From positions 125,673 through 189,672 of the forward strand of contig CM007346.1 in NCBI GenBank assembly GCA_000333855.2: DNA of 64,000 nt, in the 5' to 3' direction. Position 1 is the first letter of the stretch. Each line of letters begins with the position of its first letter. A program made the translations under genes and the position numbers. This DNA is from Endotrypanum monterogeii. Taxonomy: Eukaryota > Euglenozoa > Kinetoplastea > Trypanosomatida > Trypanosomatidae. The notes below the pieces were generated by a model. The model saw nothing but the letters and a program-made list of their open reading frames with translations, was not told the origin of the DNA and ran no database searches. Below are positions 10,639-20,793 of the stretch, one piece after another.

Positions 10639-12503
10639 CGCCACGAGGAGCGCTGTCGGACAAACAAAGCACACGGAAGAGGAAGAGTGGAGTGGGGACG
10701 CACAGATGCTCACCACTGCTCTCTAAGTGATGGAAAAAAAACTCACTCAAGTCCAGTCCCCCGTCGCAGATGGTTGGCGAGGAAGTGGTCGACAAAAAGA
10801 GGTATGAGAACACTCCAGAAATGACCACCAATGGAATGAGAGAGAGATACCAGTGTAAGCTCTTCAGCGTGCCCCTTCGTGTGTGTGTGTATGTGTGTGT
10901 GTGTGTCGAGACGCGGTAGGTCTCACCTCTCCCTTTTGTCCTGCACCTCCTTCCCTTCCAACTGAAAATGAAAAAAAAAAAGTTCAACACAACCAGAAGG
11001 GTTAAAATGAGGCAAGAAAAAAACGACTGCCAAGTCGTCTACCCCCGACAAATCAACGCCACGAGATGAACCGGCGCAAACACAAAAATAAAATCCCTAG
11101 TCCGACTGAAGTAGAAGAATAGGTGAAGGTGAGAAAAAAAAAAAGGTGGGCACAAGTAGAGGGGGGACGGAAACACACACAGACGGGGAGGGGGGGGAGG
11201 TCTAAGCTCTCCAACGTATTTGATTCTAGGCCGCAGCTAGTGATGAGCTCCCCTTTTTCCTCTCGACGTCTGCACGCACAAAAATGTATGCCCTGCGAGA
11301 CAGAGATGTTCACATACAAGACATATGAATGTTAGATAAATCTATCAAGAGAGAGGGAGAGGTGGGGGGATGATACCTTTAACTCCACGATGATCACGTT
11401 CAACTGTATAGAGAAGCCGACCTATTATCGCAGCGGTTGTAGAATCGTGCGAGGACGCCAAGAATTAACGATACAGCCTTTGGATCCCCTTCGCAACTGT
11501 GTTTCACGTGGAAAGGTATATGTTTCCAAAATATTAGAGGTAATCAATACTTGATTTTTTTTTTTAACATCCATGAGAAAAAAAAAAAAGAGAGAAAAGA
11601 AAAAGGTGCAAATGGAAAAAAAAAGGGAAGAGTACGCGGCCGGATGCCTGAATGTCGATGAATAGAAAATCGGAAAGTGAGCCGCCGGAGCGAAAGGTTC
11701 GGGAGAGACGGGCAGTGAAGAAATAAACATGCGTAGCTGAGGTAGGTGATTACACAAAGAAACACACAAGCACGCGTGTCTCCAGTGGAACAATTGCTTC
11801 ACAGTTTGGGTATCTTATTTTTTTTTTAAGTGCGTGTGTGTGTGTGTGTGTGTGCGCGCGCAATTTCGAGATCCTGAACAGAACCCGATACCCACATGAA
11901 ATGTTCAAGTGCTAGGGTATGTGCACCTATGTTGGGAAAATCAGCGACCGAGAACCCACGGCAAGGAAAAACGAAAAGGGGGTAAATATATGGGATATTG
12001 GAGACGGGAGGATGGCAATCATAAGCACACGACATCAGGTGAATGAAGCACAGAAAAAAATGTGTGTGTGCGCAGAAAAAGTGGGAGAGCGCGAAAGGGG
12101 GTAGGATAGAGGCCGTCGATACGGCCGCTCTCCATACGCCACTGTATCCAAATAACGCCTTCTCGACAAATCCAACGTGTCACCCGCATTCATGAGAACA
12201 TGCTGTTCATGTTATCTATGTTTTCCTTTGGAGGGAGGGACAAGAAGTGTAAGCATAGGTGGTGCCGTGTGTGTGTGTGTGTGTGTGTGGAGAGGGGGAG
12301 GGTAAGTGGGCGCGCCAAGAATACAAGAGCGGCATGGATACGAAATGTTGGCCACGCTGTTGAAAGTGTGCGGTATCGGGACAAAACCCACTGTTTATGG
12401 GGAATCAGCAAACACTCGATACAGAGGCGCAGAAGGTAAACCCGTCGCAAGCGCACACGGTTGCACAAACCCCTGCACCATCAGCGCCACTGCAGACTCC
12501 CTT
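10639..12503. other. intergenic spacer, no gene seen
   Basis: The spacer carries (TG)n tracts at about 10879-10906, 11834-11854 and 12267-12289, a T11 run at 11555-11565 and several A runs. Short frames over these tracts encode only Thr-His or Val-Cys dipeptide repeats. Nothing resembling a gene or structured RNA is visible. Confidence 0.6.
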
Positions 12504-15500
12504 TTATACAGCGACCCTCTCGAGACGGCGCCGCATCGTCTCCAACACTTGCACTGTATCACTCACAGCAGCTTTTGTGGCCTCGTGTCGATTCAAAGCT
12601 TCTACGAGACGCAACGCTGAAGAGGCACCCTGCGTCAAAAACACTCGTCGCACCATCGCATCAAGCTCAGCACTTGTATACGTTGTCGCGGCTGTACCAG
12701 CAGTGGCCGGGGACCCCGCAACCGCTGTCGACCCAGGGATGGCGGCAACAGGCAGCAACGCAGTGCTGTCTCGCTTCGCCTCCGCTCCAACAGTAGCGCC
12801 AGGAATTGCCATACCACCGTGGTGAAGCCCTGCAGTCGGGCTGGCAGGTGGTGCCGCATTTCTGGTATGTGAATCGTGGAGCGCGCCATCACATTTGGAC
12901 CACCAAAAACCCTTCGAACGCGCCATCGCCTGCACCGCAGGACTGCAGTAGTCCAGTAGGTCCGACGCCACCTCAGCCGATACACCGTAGGAATGCACGA
13001 CACCCCACACGAAGTCGAAGAGAGGTTGCAGCAACATACCCCACACTTCCCACACCATCAGCGTCATTGGCGGCGACGATTTTTTCGCTTTACCAGGGCT
13101 CACAGTGCCCGTCAAATGGGATGCGCACGCCAGGAGTGCCGATACATCACCGACAGCGGACACATCCTCCACCGCATGACGGAGAAGCTGCGCGCACCCG
13201 TGCAAAAAAGCAACGACCCGCATAGTACACATGACGCCGCCACCACGAGCTGCGGGGGAGCTCTCCCATTTGCTCAGCAGTCCACTCATGCGCAGGGAAG
13301 CGGAGAAACCAGCAAAAACGGCTGCAACGCCAGCTGTATTCGCAACACCCCCACTAACGCACGCATGAAGAAATGCATCCAAAGCATCATGAAATGCAAC
13401 TGTGACGAGAGGGTAGAGAGATACTGCGCCGCCTGGATGAATGCCTCCGCTGAGCGAAACACCCCTGGCAGAAGAACCAGAAACATAGGCACCATAGGCA
13501 TAAGGATAATCTAATTCCAGAAGCGCGGCCTCGAGCGTTGTCTCCAACAGTTGATCATGTGCCCCTTTGGAGATCGCTGAAGGAAATTCCTGTGGTGGGG
13601 AACCAGGGGCGGGGTTCAGTGCCGTTGACATCCTTGCAGTGCTCAGAACATCGCCAGCGAGCAAGGCTTCGTGTGGAAATAAGGCGCTCAGCGTGTGAGC
13701 AGTCCACTGTAGCGTCAACGCTGCCTGGTGGGCCCCACTAGTGATGAAGCCTGCTCCTCCAGTGATGCCGCTACCCCCCTGGGGAGAAAGCTGGAGCAAC
13801 GACGTGCATGAAGACCAGATGGAGGGTAGGCGTACCGTCGCTGTCCATGCGGAGCGGACATCCCCACTACTGTTGATGGAGACATAAAGCGCCTCGGAAG
13901 GACCTTCTGTGGTAAAGTCCGAGCTCAATGTGCCAGCCACCAAAGCTGTACACACGAAGCGCAGTCGGCTCGACGGATGAGCGAAGGACGGCGAAAGCGA
14001 GGCGAGCGCTGACGACGGCACCAACGGTACGGGCAACAATGGCGACATGAATGCACCAGATGCCTCAACAGCAGCAGTAGCAGAAGCAGCAGCTCCGATT
14101 ACCGCGAGAGAGAGAAACATTAGTCGCACGGGACTGTGCAAAGACGTGGAGTGGACAAAGCGATCGCACATCGCTGAAGTAGTCCCCACTGGGCTCATTT
14201 CTGCCGTTAGGCCACAGTTCTCCGGTGTGCCCATGCCGCTGTGTCTGCAGAGCAGCAGAAATCCCACCTGACCACGATACGCCACGTACTGCGCATCGTG
14301 AATAACGTCTAAGGAATCCAGGTGCACTGCAGTAGCCAGTGTAGTTGCGGCGCCAGCGTCTAGAGTCACTGCACTTGCCCCTGTAGGCACGGTAACCACA
14401 AACAGCCTCGAATCTGTGTAAAGCAGCCAAACACGCCGGTTGGAACTCATGGCAAGCACCGATAAGACGCGGTGCCGGCGACGGCGACGGCGTCCCTCAC
14501 CAAGCGCATCACCAGTGGAAAAAGCGACAGTCGGTGCCGCGACGAGCGCCAGCGCTTTCGCAAACCACAAAGAGTGTCGCCACTGGTCGGTGAAGTGCCA
14601 GGGCGGTGCGACGAGGAGCGCGCCGCCACGAATATCACCACAAGGCGGAGAAGCCGTAGTAGACGTTGGGGATGGGAAAGCGTGCAATCTCGAGGTGTGA
14701 ATATGTGCTCCAGCAGAGCACGTGTAGGTGGTCGTCATGTACTGGTCCTCTTTTCCAGTCGACGCAGGTACATCCTCTCCTGCGTCAGCGATCAAAGGCT
14801 CAAATGCAAGCGCGTGGCCCTCGTTGGTATACAGCAGAAGCTCTGCGACGGCAGGGAGGCGGTGCAACCCTCGCTCGGCACCAGGAACGGGAAACCTGAG
14901 ACGATACCAAACCCCTATAAGGCGACAACGCAGTAACGACCGAAGGATGCGCTGGCCCGCAGACGCGCCACAGAGTCCAATGTGAAGAAGAAGGGGTTGC
15001 AACGGGTTGCTCCGCTGCTCCCCCCCAGGTAAGGGAAGATAACCACCGTGCAAAACCAGTGCTGCCGAGGCATCATCCCCCTGCGTAGCAGAACGCTCAG
15101 GCAGCGACCCGTCGTGGATGAACACGTCTGTCAACACTGCAACTCCATCACCGTGTGGGGTCAGTGCTACGTGAAGCATACTCTCGCTGACGAGGCGCAC
15201 CGAGGCGTGGTATGTCAGCGTGCACTTCCTGTGTCGGCTACCGAGTGAAGGGCGCAATAGTATGAGCGCGTGGCGGCATCGCTTTGGAAAGCGGACGAGA
15301 AGAGCGACAGTCGGTAGACTCCCGGCAAAGTGGGAAGTCGGGTCGCAGGCGGCGTTAACAAATCCTCCACAGGCGCCGCCACCGGTTGTGCGGTTATTGC
15401 CCTCCCCTGCAACACTCTCTCGCACCTTTTGCCCTGGCGGTGCACTGGGCAAGGAGGCAAGTCTCAACATCGTGCTGTGTGTGCTCACATCGGTAGAAAC

Positions 15501-15923
15501 AATGTCCGCCGGAGACAGTGGCAGCGTGATGAGGCCGTCGAATACCTCGCAGAGGTGGCGCCGATTATCGCACGCGATGCGAGCGAAATGAGGGGTGGAT
15601 TTCCCCACAGTGACGCCGTGACAGCCACTCAAAAGGGAAACGACCCCGCTGGGAGAGAAAGAGGGGTGCACCTGAATGAAAACATCAAGCATGCACGTCA
15701 CAGTCGCCGAAAGCCAGGTGCAGGCGCAAGGGGCGCAAGACCCGCCCCTTGCAGCGCTGGAAGAGGTCTGTACCTCACTAGCAAAGTGTGGCTCTTCCCA
15801 GTAGCACATTGAGGAAGGAGCACAGAGAAGCGTTGAATCCCTCAGTGAGGGATCCCCGGACGAAACAGAGCCGATCGCACGATGGAGGTCGCAAGGACTT
15901 CTCCCGGCGCCTATGGTCTCCAT
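12504..15923 (-). CDS. large conserved-type hypothetical protein, beta-rich then helical
   Basis: I do not recognise this 1139-residue protein. The frame is long, GC-balanced like its neighbours and starts with a good ATG at 15923. Residues 1-600 are rich in short beta-type segments separated by low-complexity loops (for example HVALTPHGDGVAVLTDVFIH, RRVWLLYTDSRLFVVTVP). The last 400 residues are more helical, ending in a charged helix with LRLVEALNRHEATKAA and ETMRRRLERV. That order (propeller-like, then alpha solenoid) is shared by coat nucleoporins and vesicle coat proteins, but I see no diagnostic motif, so this is only a suggestion. No signal peptide or clear membrane segment is present. 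An RRRRRRHR cluster near residue 475 could bind nucleic acid or be a nuclear signal. Confidence 0.75.
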   Translation of the reverse strand: METIGAGRSPCDLHRAIGSVSSGDPSLRDSTLLCAPSSMCYWEEPHFASEVQTSSSAARGGSCAPCACTWLSATVTCMLDVFIQVHPSFSPSGVVSLLSGCHGVTVGKSTPHFARIACDNRRHLCEVFDGLITLPLSPADIVSTDVSTHSTMLRLASLPSAPPGQKVRESVAGEGNNRTTGGGACGGFVNAACDPTSHFAGSLPTVALLVRFPKRCRHALILLRPSLGSRHRKCTLTYHASVRLVSESMLHVALTPHGDGVAVLTDVFIHDGSLPERSATQGDDASAALVLHGGYLPLPGGEQRSNPLQPLLLHIGLCGASAGQRILRSLLRCRLIGVWYRLRFPVPGAERGLHRLPAVAELLLYTNEGHALAFEPLIADAGEDVPASTGKEDQYMTTTYTCSAGAHIHTSRLHAFPSPTSTTASPPCGDIRGGALLVAPPWHFTDQWRHSLWFAKALALVAAPTVAFSTGDALGEGRRRRRRHRVLSVLAMSSNRRVWLLYTDSRLFVVTVPTGASAVTLDAGAATTLATAVHLDSLDVIHDAQYVAYRGQVGFLLLCRHSGMGTPENCGLTAEMSPVGTTSAMCDRFVHSTSLHSPVRLMFLSLAVIGAAASATAAVEASGAFMSPLLPVPLVPSSALASLSPSFAHPSSRLRFVCTALVAGTLSSDFTTEGPSEALYVSINSSGDVRSAWTATVRLPSIWSSCTSLLQLSPQGGSGITGGAGFITSGAHQAALTLQWTAHTLSALFPHEALLAGDVLSTARMSTALNPAPGSPPQEFPSAISKGAHDQLLETTLEAALLELDYPYAYGAYVSGSSARGVSLSGGIHPGGAVSLYPLVTVAFHDALDAFLHACVSGGVANTAGVAAVFAGFSASLRMSGLLSKWESSPAARGGGVMCTMRVVAFLHGCAQLLRHAVEDVSAVGDVSALLACASHLTGTVSPGKAKKSSPPMTLMVWEVWGMLLQPLFDFVWGVVHSYGVSAEVASDLLDYCSPAVQAMARSKGFWWSKCDGALHDSHTRNAAPPASPTAGLHHGGMAIPGATVGAEAKRDSTALLPVAAIPGSTAVAGSPATAGTAATTYTSAELDAMVRRVFLTQGASSALRLVEALNRHEATKAAVSDTVQVLETMRRRLERVAV

Positions 15924-16466
15924 TTGATTTGAGCTATTCGGCCACGTTCGGCTATGAAGAAGGCATGTGCCCTTGTGCGCCAGGAGAAACGGAAAGGGTG
16001 GGCCTTTGAGTGGAAGTGGCAGTGTTCAAGCAGAGTCTGAGAAGCACCGCAGTAGGCACAGCATGTATCCCTTGTGTGTGGGTGTATGCGTCTAATTTGT
16101 GTGTGTGTGTGTGTGTGTGACCGGTTTCGCATATTGTACTTTTATGTACCTCCCGTGTAGAAGTCGACGAGGAAACGCGAACGAGAAGAGTGAGGAAGCG
16201 TCTGAGATCAACTTTCAGATGAATGCCTACGCGTGACCCCCTCCCTCCCCCCCTGTATGTATAAATCTATATGTATGAAGATGTATGCGTGTGCCTTTAT
16301 AGATATGTATTTTTTCTTTTTACCACTTTTATTTTCCCACTGGTGCCGCATGCGAAGAGGTGTAATGGGAGGGAGCGACACACCTCCAGAAACAACACCG
16401 AGGTAGTCTATGGAATAATAAAAAAGAGATGCGTCCGCTGTGGATGTCGCTATCGCAACGACATGA

Positions 16467-16508
<42 letters not shown>

Positions 16509-17034
16509 TGTGTTTCCAGAGGGAGGAGGGAAAAGAGTCAGGAAGAAGAGGAGGGACGTTCACAGAACGTGGACTGCCGCATGAGATCCGTGGACACTTT
16601 GTTACTTGTCTTGCGCAGACTCGAAGCCCTGGCACGGATGGAACTACCGTAGTGCGTCAAGGTGGCGAAGCCCCAACAAATGGGTCCCCCTCCTGGTCCA
16701 CACAGAAACATATACAGAGGAGCATTTTTTTCACCTATTTCTCAATGGCATATTTCCGTTTCGAGGTCGCCTGTCACCAACGCATCCCGCAATGTCGTCA
16801 ACTTTTTGCACACTGAAAAATAAAGTGGAGTGTGATTCTTCGACGAATCACATGGGATGTGCGATAGTTGAAAGGCAGAGGAAAAAAGGGCGAGGCAACG
16901 AATCGCGGAGGATGCAGTGTTTTGTTCGGCGAAGACACGTTACTGAAGCTAGCCCTCGCCTCCCGTAGCTGAAATCCAGTGGGAAAACACCTGCGCATCT
17001 CATACAAACCGAATATATATACGAGGTGGTTGAC

Positions 17035-17069
<35 letters not shown>

Positions 17070-17512
17070 TGAAACGAAGAAAATAAAAGAAAGAGAATAC
17101 TCCACATTAGAAAAAATAAAACTACAGTTAATACGGCCATCGGTGATTGTGGGCTGCTTTTGTCGCAGGAAGCCAGGAAGAGAGTGCAATATAGATCGGG
17201 TGAAGTTGGAGAATCCGACGGCCAGAGATGTGGTGATCCCCAGACCTTGACAGGGTCGCCCCGTAGGGAAATATCCAAAAGGTAGCACACGTCAGCTAAA
17301 GACGCCACAGCGGTCAGGGGTTTGAAACCCTCTCATTTGTGCCCCAAAGAAGCCCCAAAAAAAGAGAGGGAGCAGGGGCACCCCGTACATCCGGTGTCAT
17401 CATACAACACACCCGCACTAGGTCAATCATCCGCGCCTGTTGGTGATCCCTGTACAGTCTGTGACGCCATCACCTCTCCCCCCGTGGACCCCCCCGGTCG
17501 CAATATCCTAGC
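15924..17512. other. intergenic spacer, no gene seen
   Basis: It contains (TG) tracts at 16099-16119 and 16471-16504 (17 units) and a (CA) tract at 17036-17065. The part from about 17225 to 17512 is different: GC-richer, non-repetitive and pyrimidine/purine balanced, including a GGGGTTTGAAACCC palindrome at 17317-17330. It could be a decayed short retroposon of the SIDER kind, which are common in Leishmania 3' UTRs, but I cannot establish that by eye. Confidence 0.5.
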
Positions 17513-19285
17513 CTACGTGCTGAAAGCCCGAACAATAACATTAGTGTCGTAGCCGCCCTCATCAAAAAACAGGTGCCCACTATCCAGAAGCCACTTCCGC
17601 AGCCTTGTCAGTCGGTCTGTATCCACCACCCACGCGTCCAGCGGGAGCCGCCGTCTACCAGAAAACGATTCGTCGCTGAAAGGCTCCCTCTGTGTGCGAG
17701 GACTCATGAGTTCTGAGACGGACTCCACCCCCCATTTTTGCTTCATGTAGGTATATTGTATCCCGGCATTGAAGGCCTTCCTGCATTCGCGCTGGAGGGC
17801 CATGCCTGCAGGGGACAGCGTTGGCCCACTCGCTTTATTACCCGAGGGCAAGGCCCCCTCTGTACTATTGTGACCCTCCTCTTCCGTGTAGGATTTGGTA
17901 ACGCAGTCGACATCGTATGAGATGACCTGACCTCCCATCGCTGCGTCCAAATCCTCATCGAAGCCGAGGAGGTGAGCGCGCCAGCGGTAGTCCGTGTCGT
18001 CGAAGAGAGTAGGAAAAAAATTTTCGTCAAAAAATCCGACCGTCAGTAGAGCCAGACGGGAAACAAAAACGCTCGTGTATGCGCCAGCCTTGCTGGAAAA
18101 CATGACGGAGGTATGTCCCCTCATCAGCTCGGCGCGCTTAGACGGCGTCATATAACGAATACGATCCGGTAACAGCGCAGACGTCACCACGATTGGCCCC
18201 TGGTTATGTTTCTGTGGCAATGAAGTACCTGGGAGAAGCGGCCCGCGCAGGGTGCCAGGTAGCCATATCAGCGGGGTATGCTCGTTGGGCTCCATCGCCA
18301 CCTCTTTTTTGAGACTATCAATCATACCAATATCCTTTGCCGTCGTATTATAGGCTCGTGCCACCAGCTGTTCGAGCGACGAAGACAAGAAACGCACGTC
18401 GTTGTGGGTGATGTGAACGAATGGCACCTCGCTAAACGGATGGCTGAGCGCCTCTCGCAGACCGGCATTGACGGCGCCTGCGAAACCGATGTTGTCATGG
18501 AACTGGAAAACCGTCAGCCGTTTTGTGAACCCGAAGACGCGCCGCAGAAGATCGAAAAACGGTGTCACCTCAGGCGTGTCACCGTTCTGGGCGAGTACGA
18601 TGAAGCGAAAGGGCATTGTCAGGTTACAGATGAGCGCCTTCAGGTCCTGTGTGTTTTCCATCGTAACAGAGATGAGAAATGGGGCGTAGCGGTTGGATGT
18701 GAGATCGTCTCGACTTAACTCTGTGCCTTGATCGGGGTTCACAGACAATCTTTCGGCGAGGCAGCGTGCGAACTCCGCAAACGAAATTTGGCGCTCATGA
18801 GGACGAAGAGGAAAGACGTCGAGGGCGTCGACTTTGGCGATATCTCCTCCGTAACGATTACGCAACGTGTCTACGATGCGCTCTTGTTCCCCCAGGTGAT
18901 GTGGGTCGTCGACAGCGTGCGAGGCATTCGTTGGGATCTCAACAGCACGCACTGAAGAGAAGTCTTGCGTGTCGGTAGGGGTCCTCTTGGCTGAGGGTCC
19001 GTTCGAGGTGAAAGTAGAAGCGCCCGTAAGAGGATCAGCGGCAGCGGAAGTGTTCACCACCGCTTCCGATGTTGCCTGCCCGGTAGGCTGCGGCGCAGAC
19101 GACGAGGGCGGCGTCGGTGCAGCTGAAACTGAAGAGAAGGCGGCTTCGCCGTGGGATTTATGGGAAAGAATAAGCAGCCACAGGTGCAAGCACACCAGTA
19201 CGCACACAATGAAGAAAATATATTTTATGCGACTGCCCTTCACCATAGGAAGGCTTCTTCGGAAAGCACGCACACTGGTGTACAT
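17513..19285 (-). CDS. type II membrane glycosyltransferase, GT-A fold (family 2-like)
   Basis: The 590-residue protein has a short cytosolic tail, one signal-anchor helix (about 20-41, YIFFIVCVLVCLHLWLLIL), a Ser/Thr/Pro-rich stem (45-110) and a lumenal catalytic domain at about 204-450. This is the classical Golgi/ER type II layout. Catalytic-domain signatures are NIGFAGAVNAG (265-275), the THNDV acidic motif (293-297), which stands where a DxD-type motif is expected, and GFFDENFFPTLFDDTDYRWR (417-436), typical of GT2 enzymes that use nucleotide-sugar donors. It probably adds a sugar to surface or secretory glycoconjugates; donor and acceptor are unknown. The ATG at 19285 is chosen because the frame upstream, although open to 19552, translates an AAT-rich microsatellite into Tyr/Ile runs. 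A second Met lies 13 residues further in. Confidence 0.8.
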   Translation of the reverse strand: MYTSVRAFRRSLPMVKGSRIKYIFFIVCVLVCLHLWLLILSHKSHGEAAFSSVSAAPTPPSSSAPQPTGQATSEAVVNTSAAADPLTGASTFTSNGPSAKRTPTDTQDFSSVRAVEIPTNASHAVDDPHHLGEQERIVDTLRNRYGGDIAKVDALDVFPLRPHERQISFAEFARCLAERLSVNPDQGTELSRDDLTSNRYAPFLISVTMENTQDLKALICNLTMPFRFIVLAQNGDTPEVTPFFDLLRRVFGFTKRLTVFQFHDNIGFAGAVNAGLREALSHPFSEVPFVHITHNDVRFLSSSLEQLVARAYNTTAKDIGMIDSLKKEVAMEPNEHTPLIWLPGTLRGPLLPGTSLPQKHNQGPIVVTSALLPDRIRYMTPSKRAELMRGHTSVMFSSKAGAYTSVFVSRLALLTVGFFDENFFPTLFDDTDYRWRAHLLGFDEDLDAAMGGQVISYDVDCVTKSYTEEEGHNSTEGALPSGNKASGPTLSPAGMALQRECRKAFNAGIQYTYMKQKWGVESVSELMSPRTQREPFSDESFSGRRRLPLDAWVVDTDRLTRLRKWLLDSGHLFFDEGGYDTNVIVRAFST

Positions 19286-19368
19286 CAGAGCATCTAGAGT
19301 GTCTGAGAGAAATACGCACACACTCGACCTGAGAAGACCTCCTCCCACACAGCCAGCCAACCCGACCA

Positions 19369-19447
19369 AGAATAATAATAATATAGAATAATAATAATAT
19401 AGAACGATATTAATATAGAATAATATAGAATAATAATAATATAACGA
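19369..19447. repeat. imperfect AAT/ATATAG-type AT-rich repeat
   Basis: An 80-bp stretch of AATAATAATAATATAGAA-like units lies just upstream of the glycosyltransferase start. It is nearly pure A/T with occasional G/C. It keeps the upstream reading frame open by chance, giving a false hydrophobic extension of about 89 codons. Confidence 0.8.
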
Positions 19448-20202
19448 TAAAGAAAACGAGAGAAATGAGGGGGGAGACTCTGTGCAACGCCATTTAGGGA
19501 AGAAACAAAAGTCCGAAGGAAAGGTAATGGGTTGCAGGGGATACAGAGGCATGATGGCGAGAAAGGAAAAGGAGTACGCGGGAGACGACAGTCACACCTG
19601 GGAGGAGCGCTTGATTCTATCTGCTACCAACAGACTTTTTAATTCTCTAATTTCCTATTCAAGACATCTACAGATGCAGTGAAAGGTGGCACATCTGTGC
19701 ATGACAGTAAGACATGGATATTCATCTACACATATATGTGCTGATATTGCTGGTATGTACTGAGGGGCGACTTCCGCCACCTCAGCTGTGGATGCAGTTC
19801 GACCTGAGTGCTCCAGCGACCGCATGAATGGCACACAAAAAAGGGGATCAAGCTCGGTTTTTCGTCAGGTCGTCCGACGTGATAACAGTCACATCACAAT
19901 CTGGCATACGTGGACACGCACAGAAAGGCAAAACATGAACAAAACACAGAAACAGCAACACGTATAGATTTAAATAGAAACAAAGGCAGCGGCAGGGAAG
20001 TCCATTCGTTGGGGAGAGGAGTTCGCTTCTACGAAGCTGAATGGCACGGAAACAAAAGGCGCTCCTTCGGGACACAAATAGAGAAAAGGACACACACGTC
20101 GAGATACAAACATGCATATAGAGTATGTATCTTTGTGCTTAGATTTATATGACACCGCTTCTATGGCCAACCCTGCAATATGCAGGTGGCAATACACACA
20201 CA

Positions 20203-20236
<34 letters not shown>

Positions 20237-20793
20237 TACACACACGCACACACACCTCAAGAAGCAGACAACAGGTTTGCATAGACGTGTGGAGGGATGA
20301 TGAAGAGTAACAGTAGTAGAGGAGGGCAAACCGAAGACACACACACGTACCAGTACAGACCCATGCACACATGTTGTCCCCTTCGCACTCTACTACCCTC
20401 TATGAGGGATTTCCGATGTTTCCTTTCTTTTTTTCACACGATGCTCCTCGCTGCCCAATCACGCAAAGGTGTATGTGCGAGCATATGGAGATGTGCATAT
20501 ATATATATAGAGACAAATCTATGAAGAGGAGGGGGAAGAGAGTGAGCTGTGATACACTGAAAAAGCGACCCAAGACAACCGCAAATAACTAGGTTTGCAT
20601 AATACACACGTGCTCATGTGTATGCAGTGAGTTGAAGGGAAAGGCGTCAGTGTGTGCCGAGCTAGCCAGAGGAGGCGGGTAAGGAAATCAGAAAGAAGTC
20701 TGCCCTGACTTCGAGAAAAAAAAAAACGACCGAGCCTTTGGGTCGTACAACAACAGTGAGCACTACGAGGAAAACAAAACAAAGTGTTGTCCT
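19448..20793. other. intergenic spacer, no gene seen
   Basis: A long interrupted (CA)n tract lies at 20194-20255. A short GC-balanced patch at about 19765-19850 is unrelated to the microsatellites. No gene-like frame was found. Confidence 0.6.

Noticed and set aside
17317..17330. GGGGTTTGAAACCC palindrome resembling a tRNA T-arm
   Set aside because: No matching A-box, acceptor stem or anticodon arm at the proper distance on either strand.
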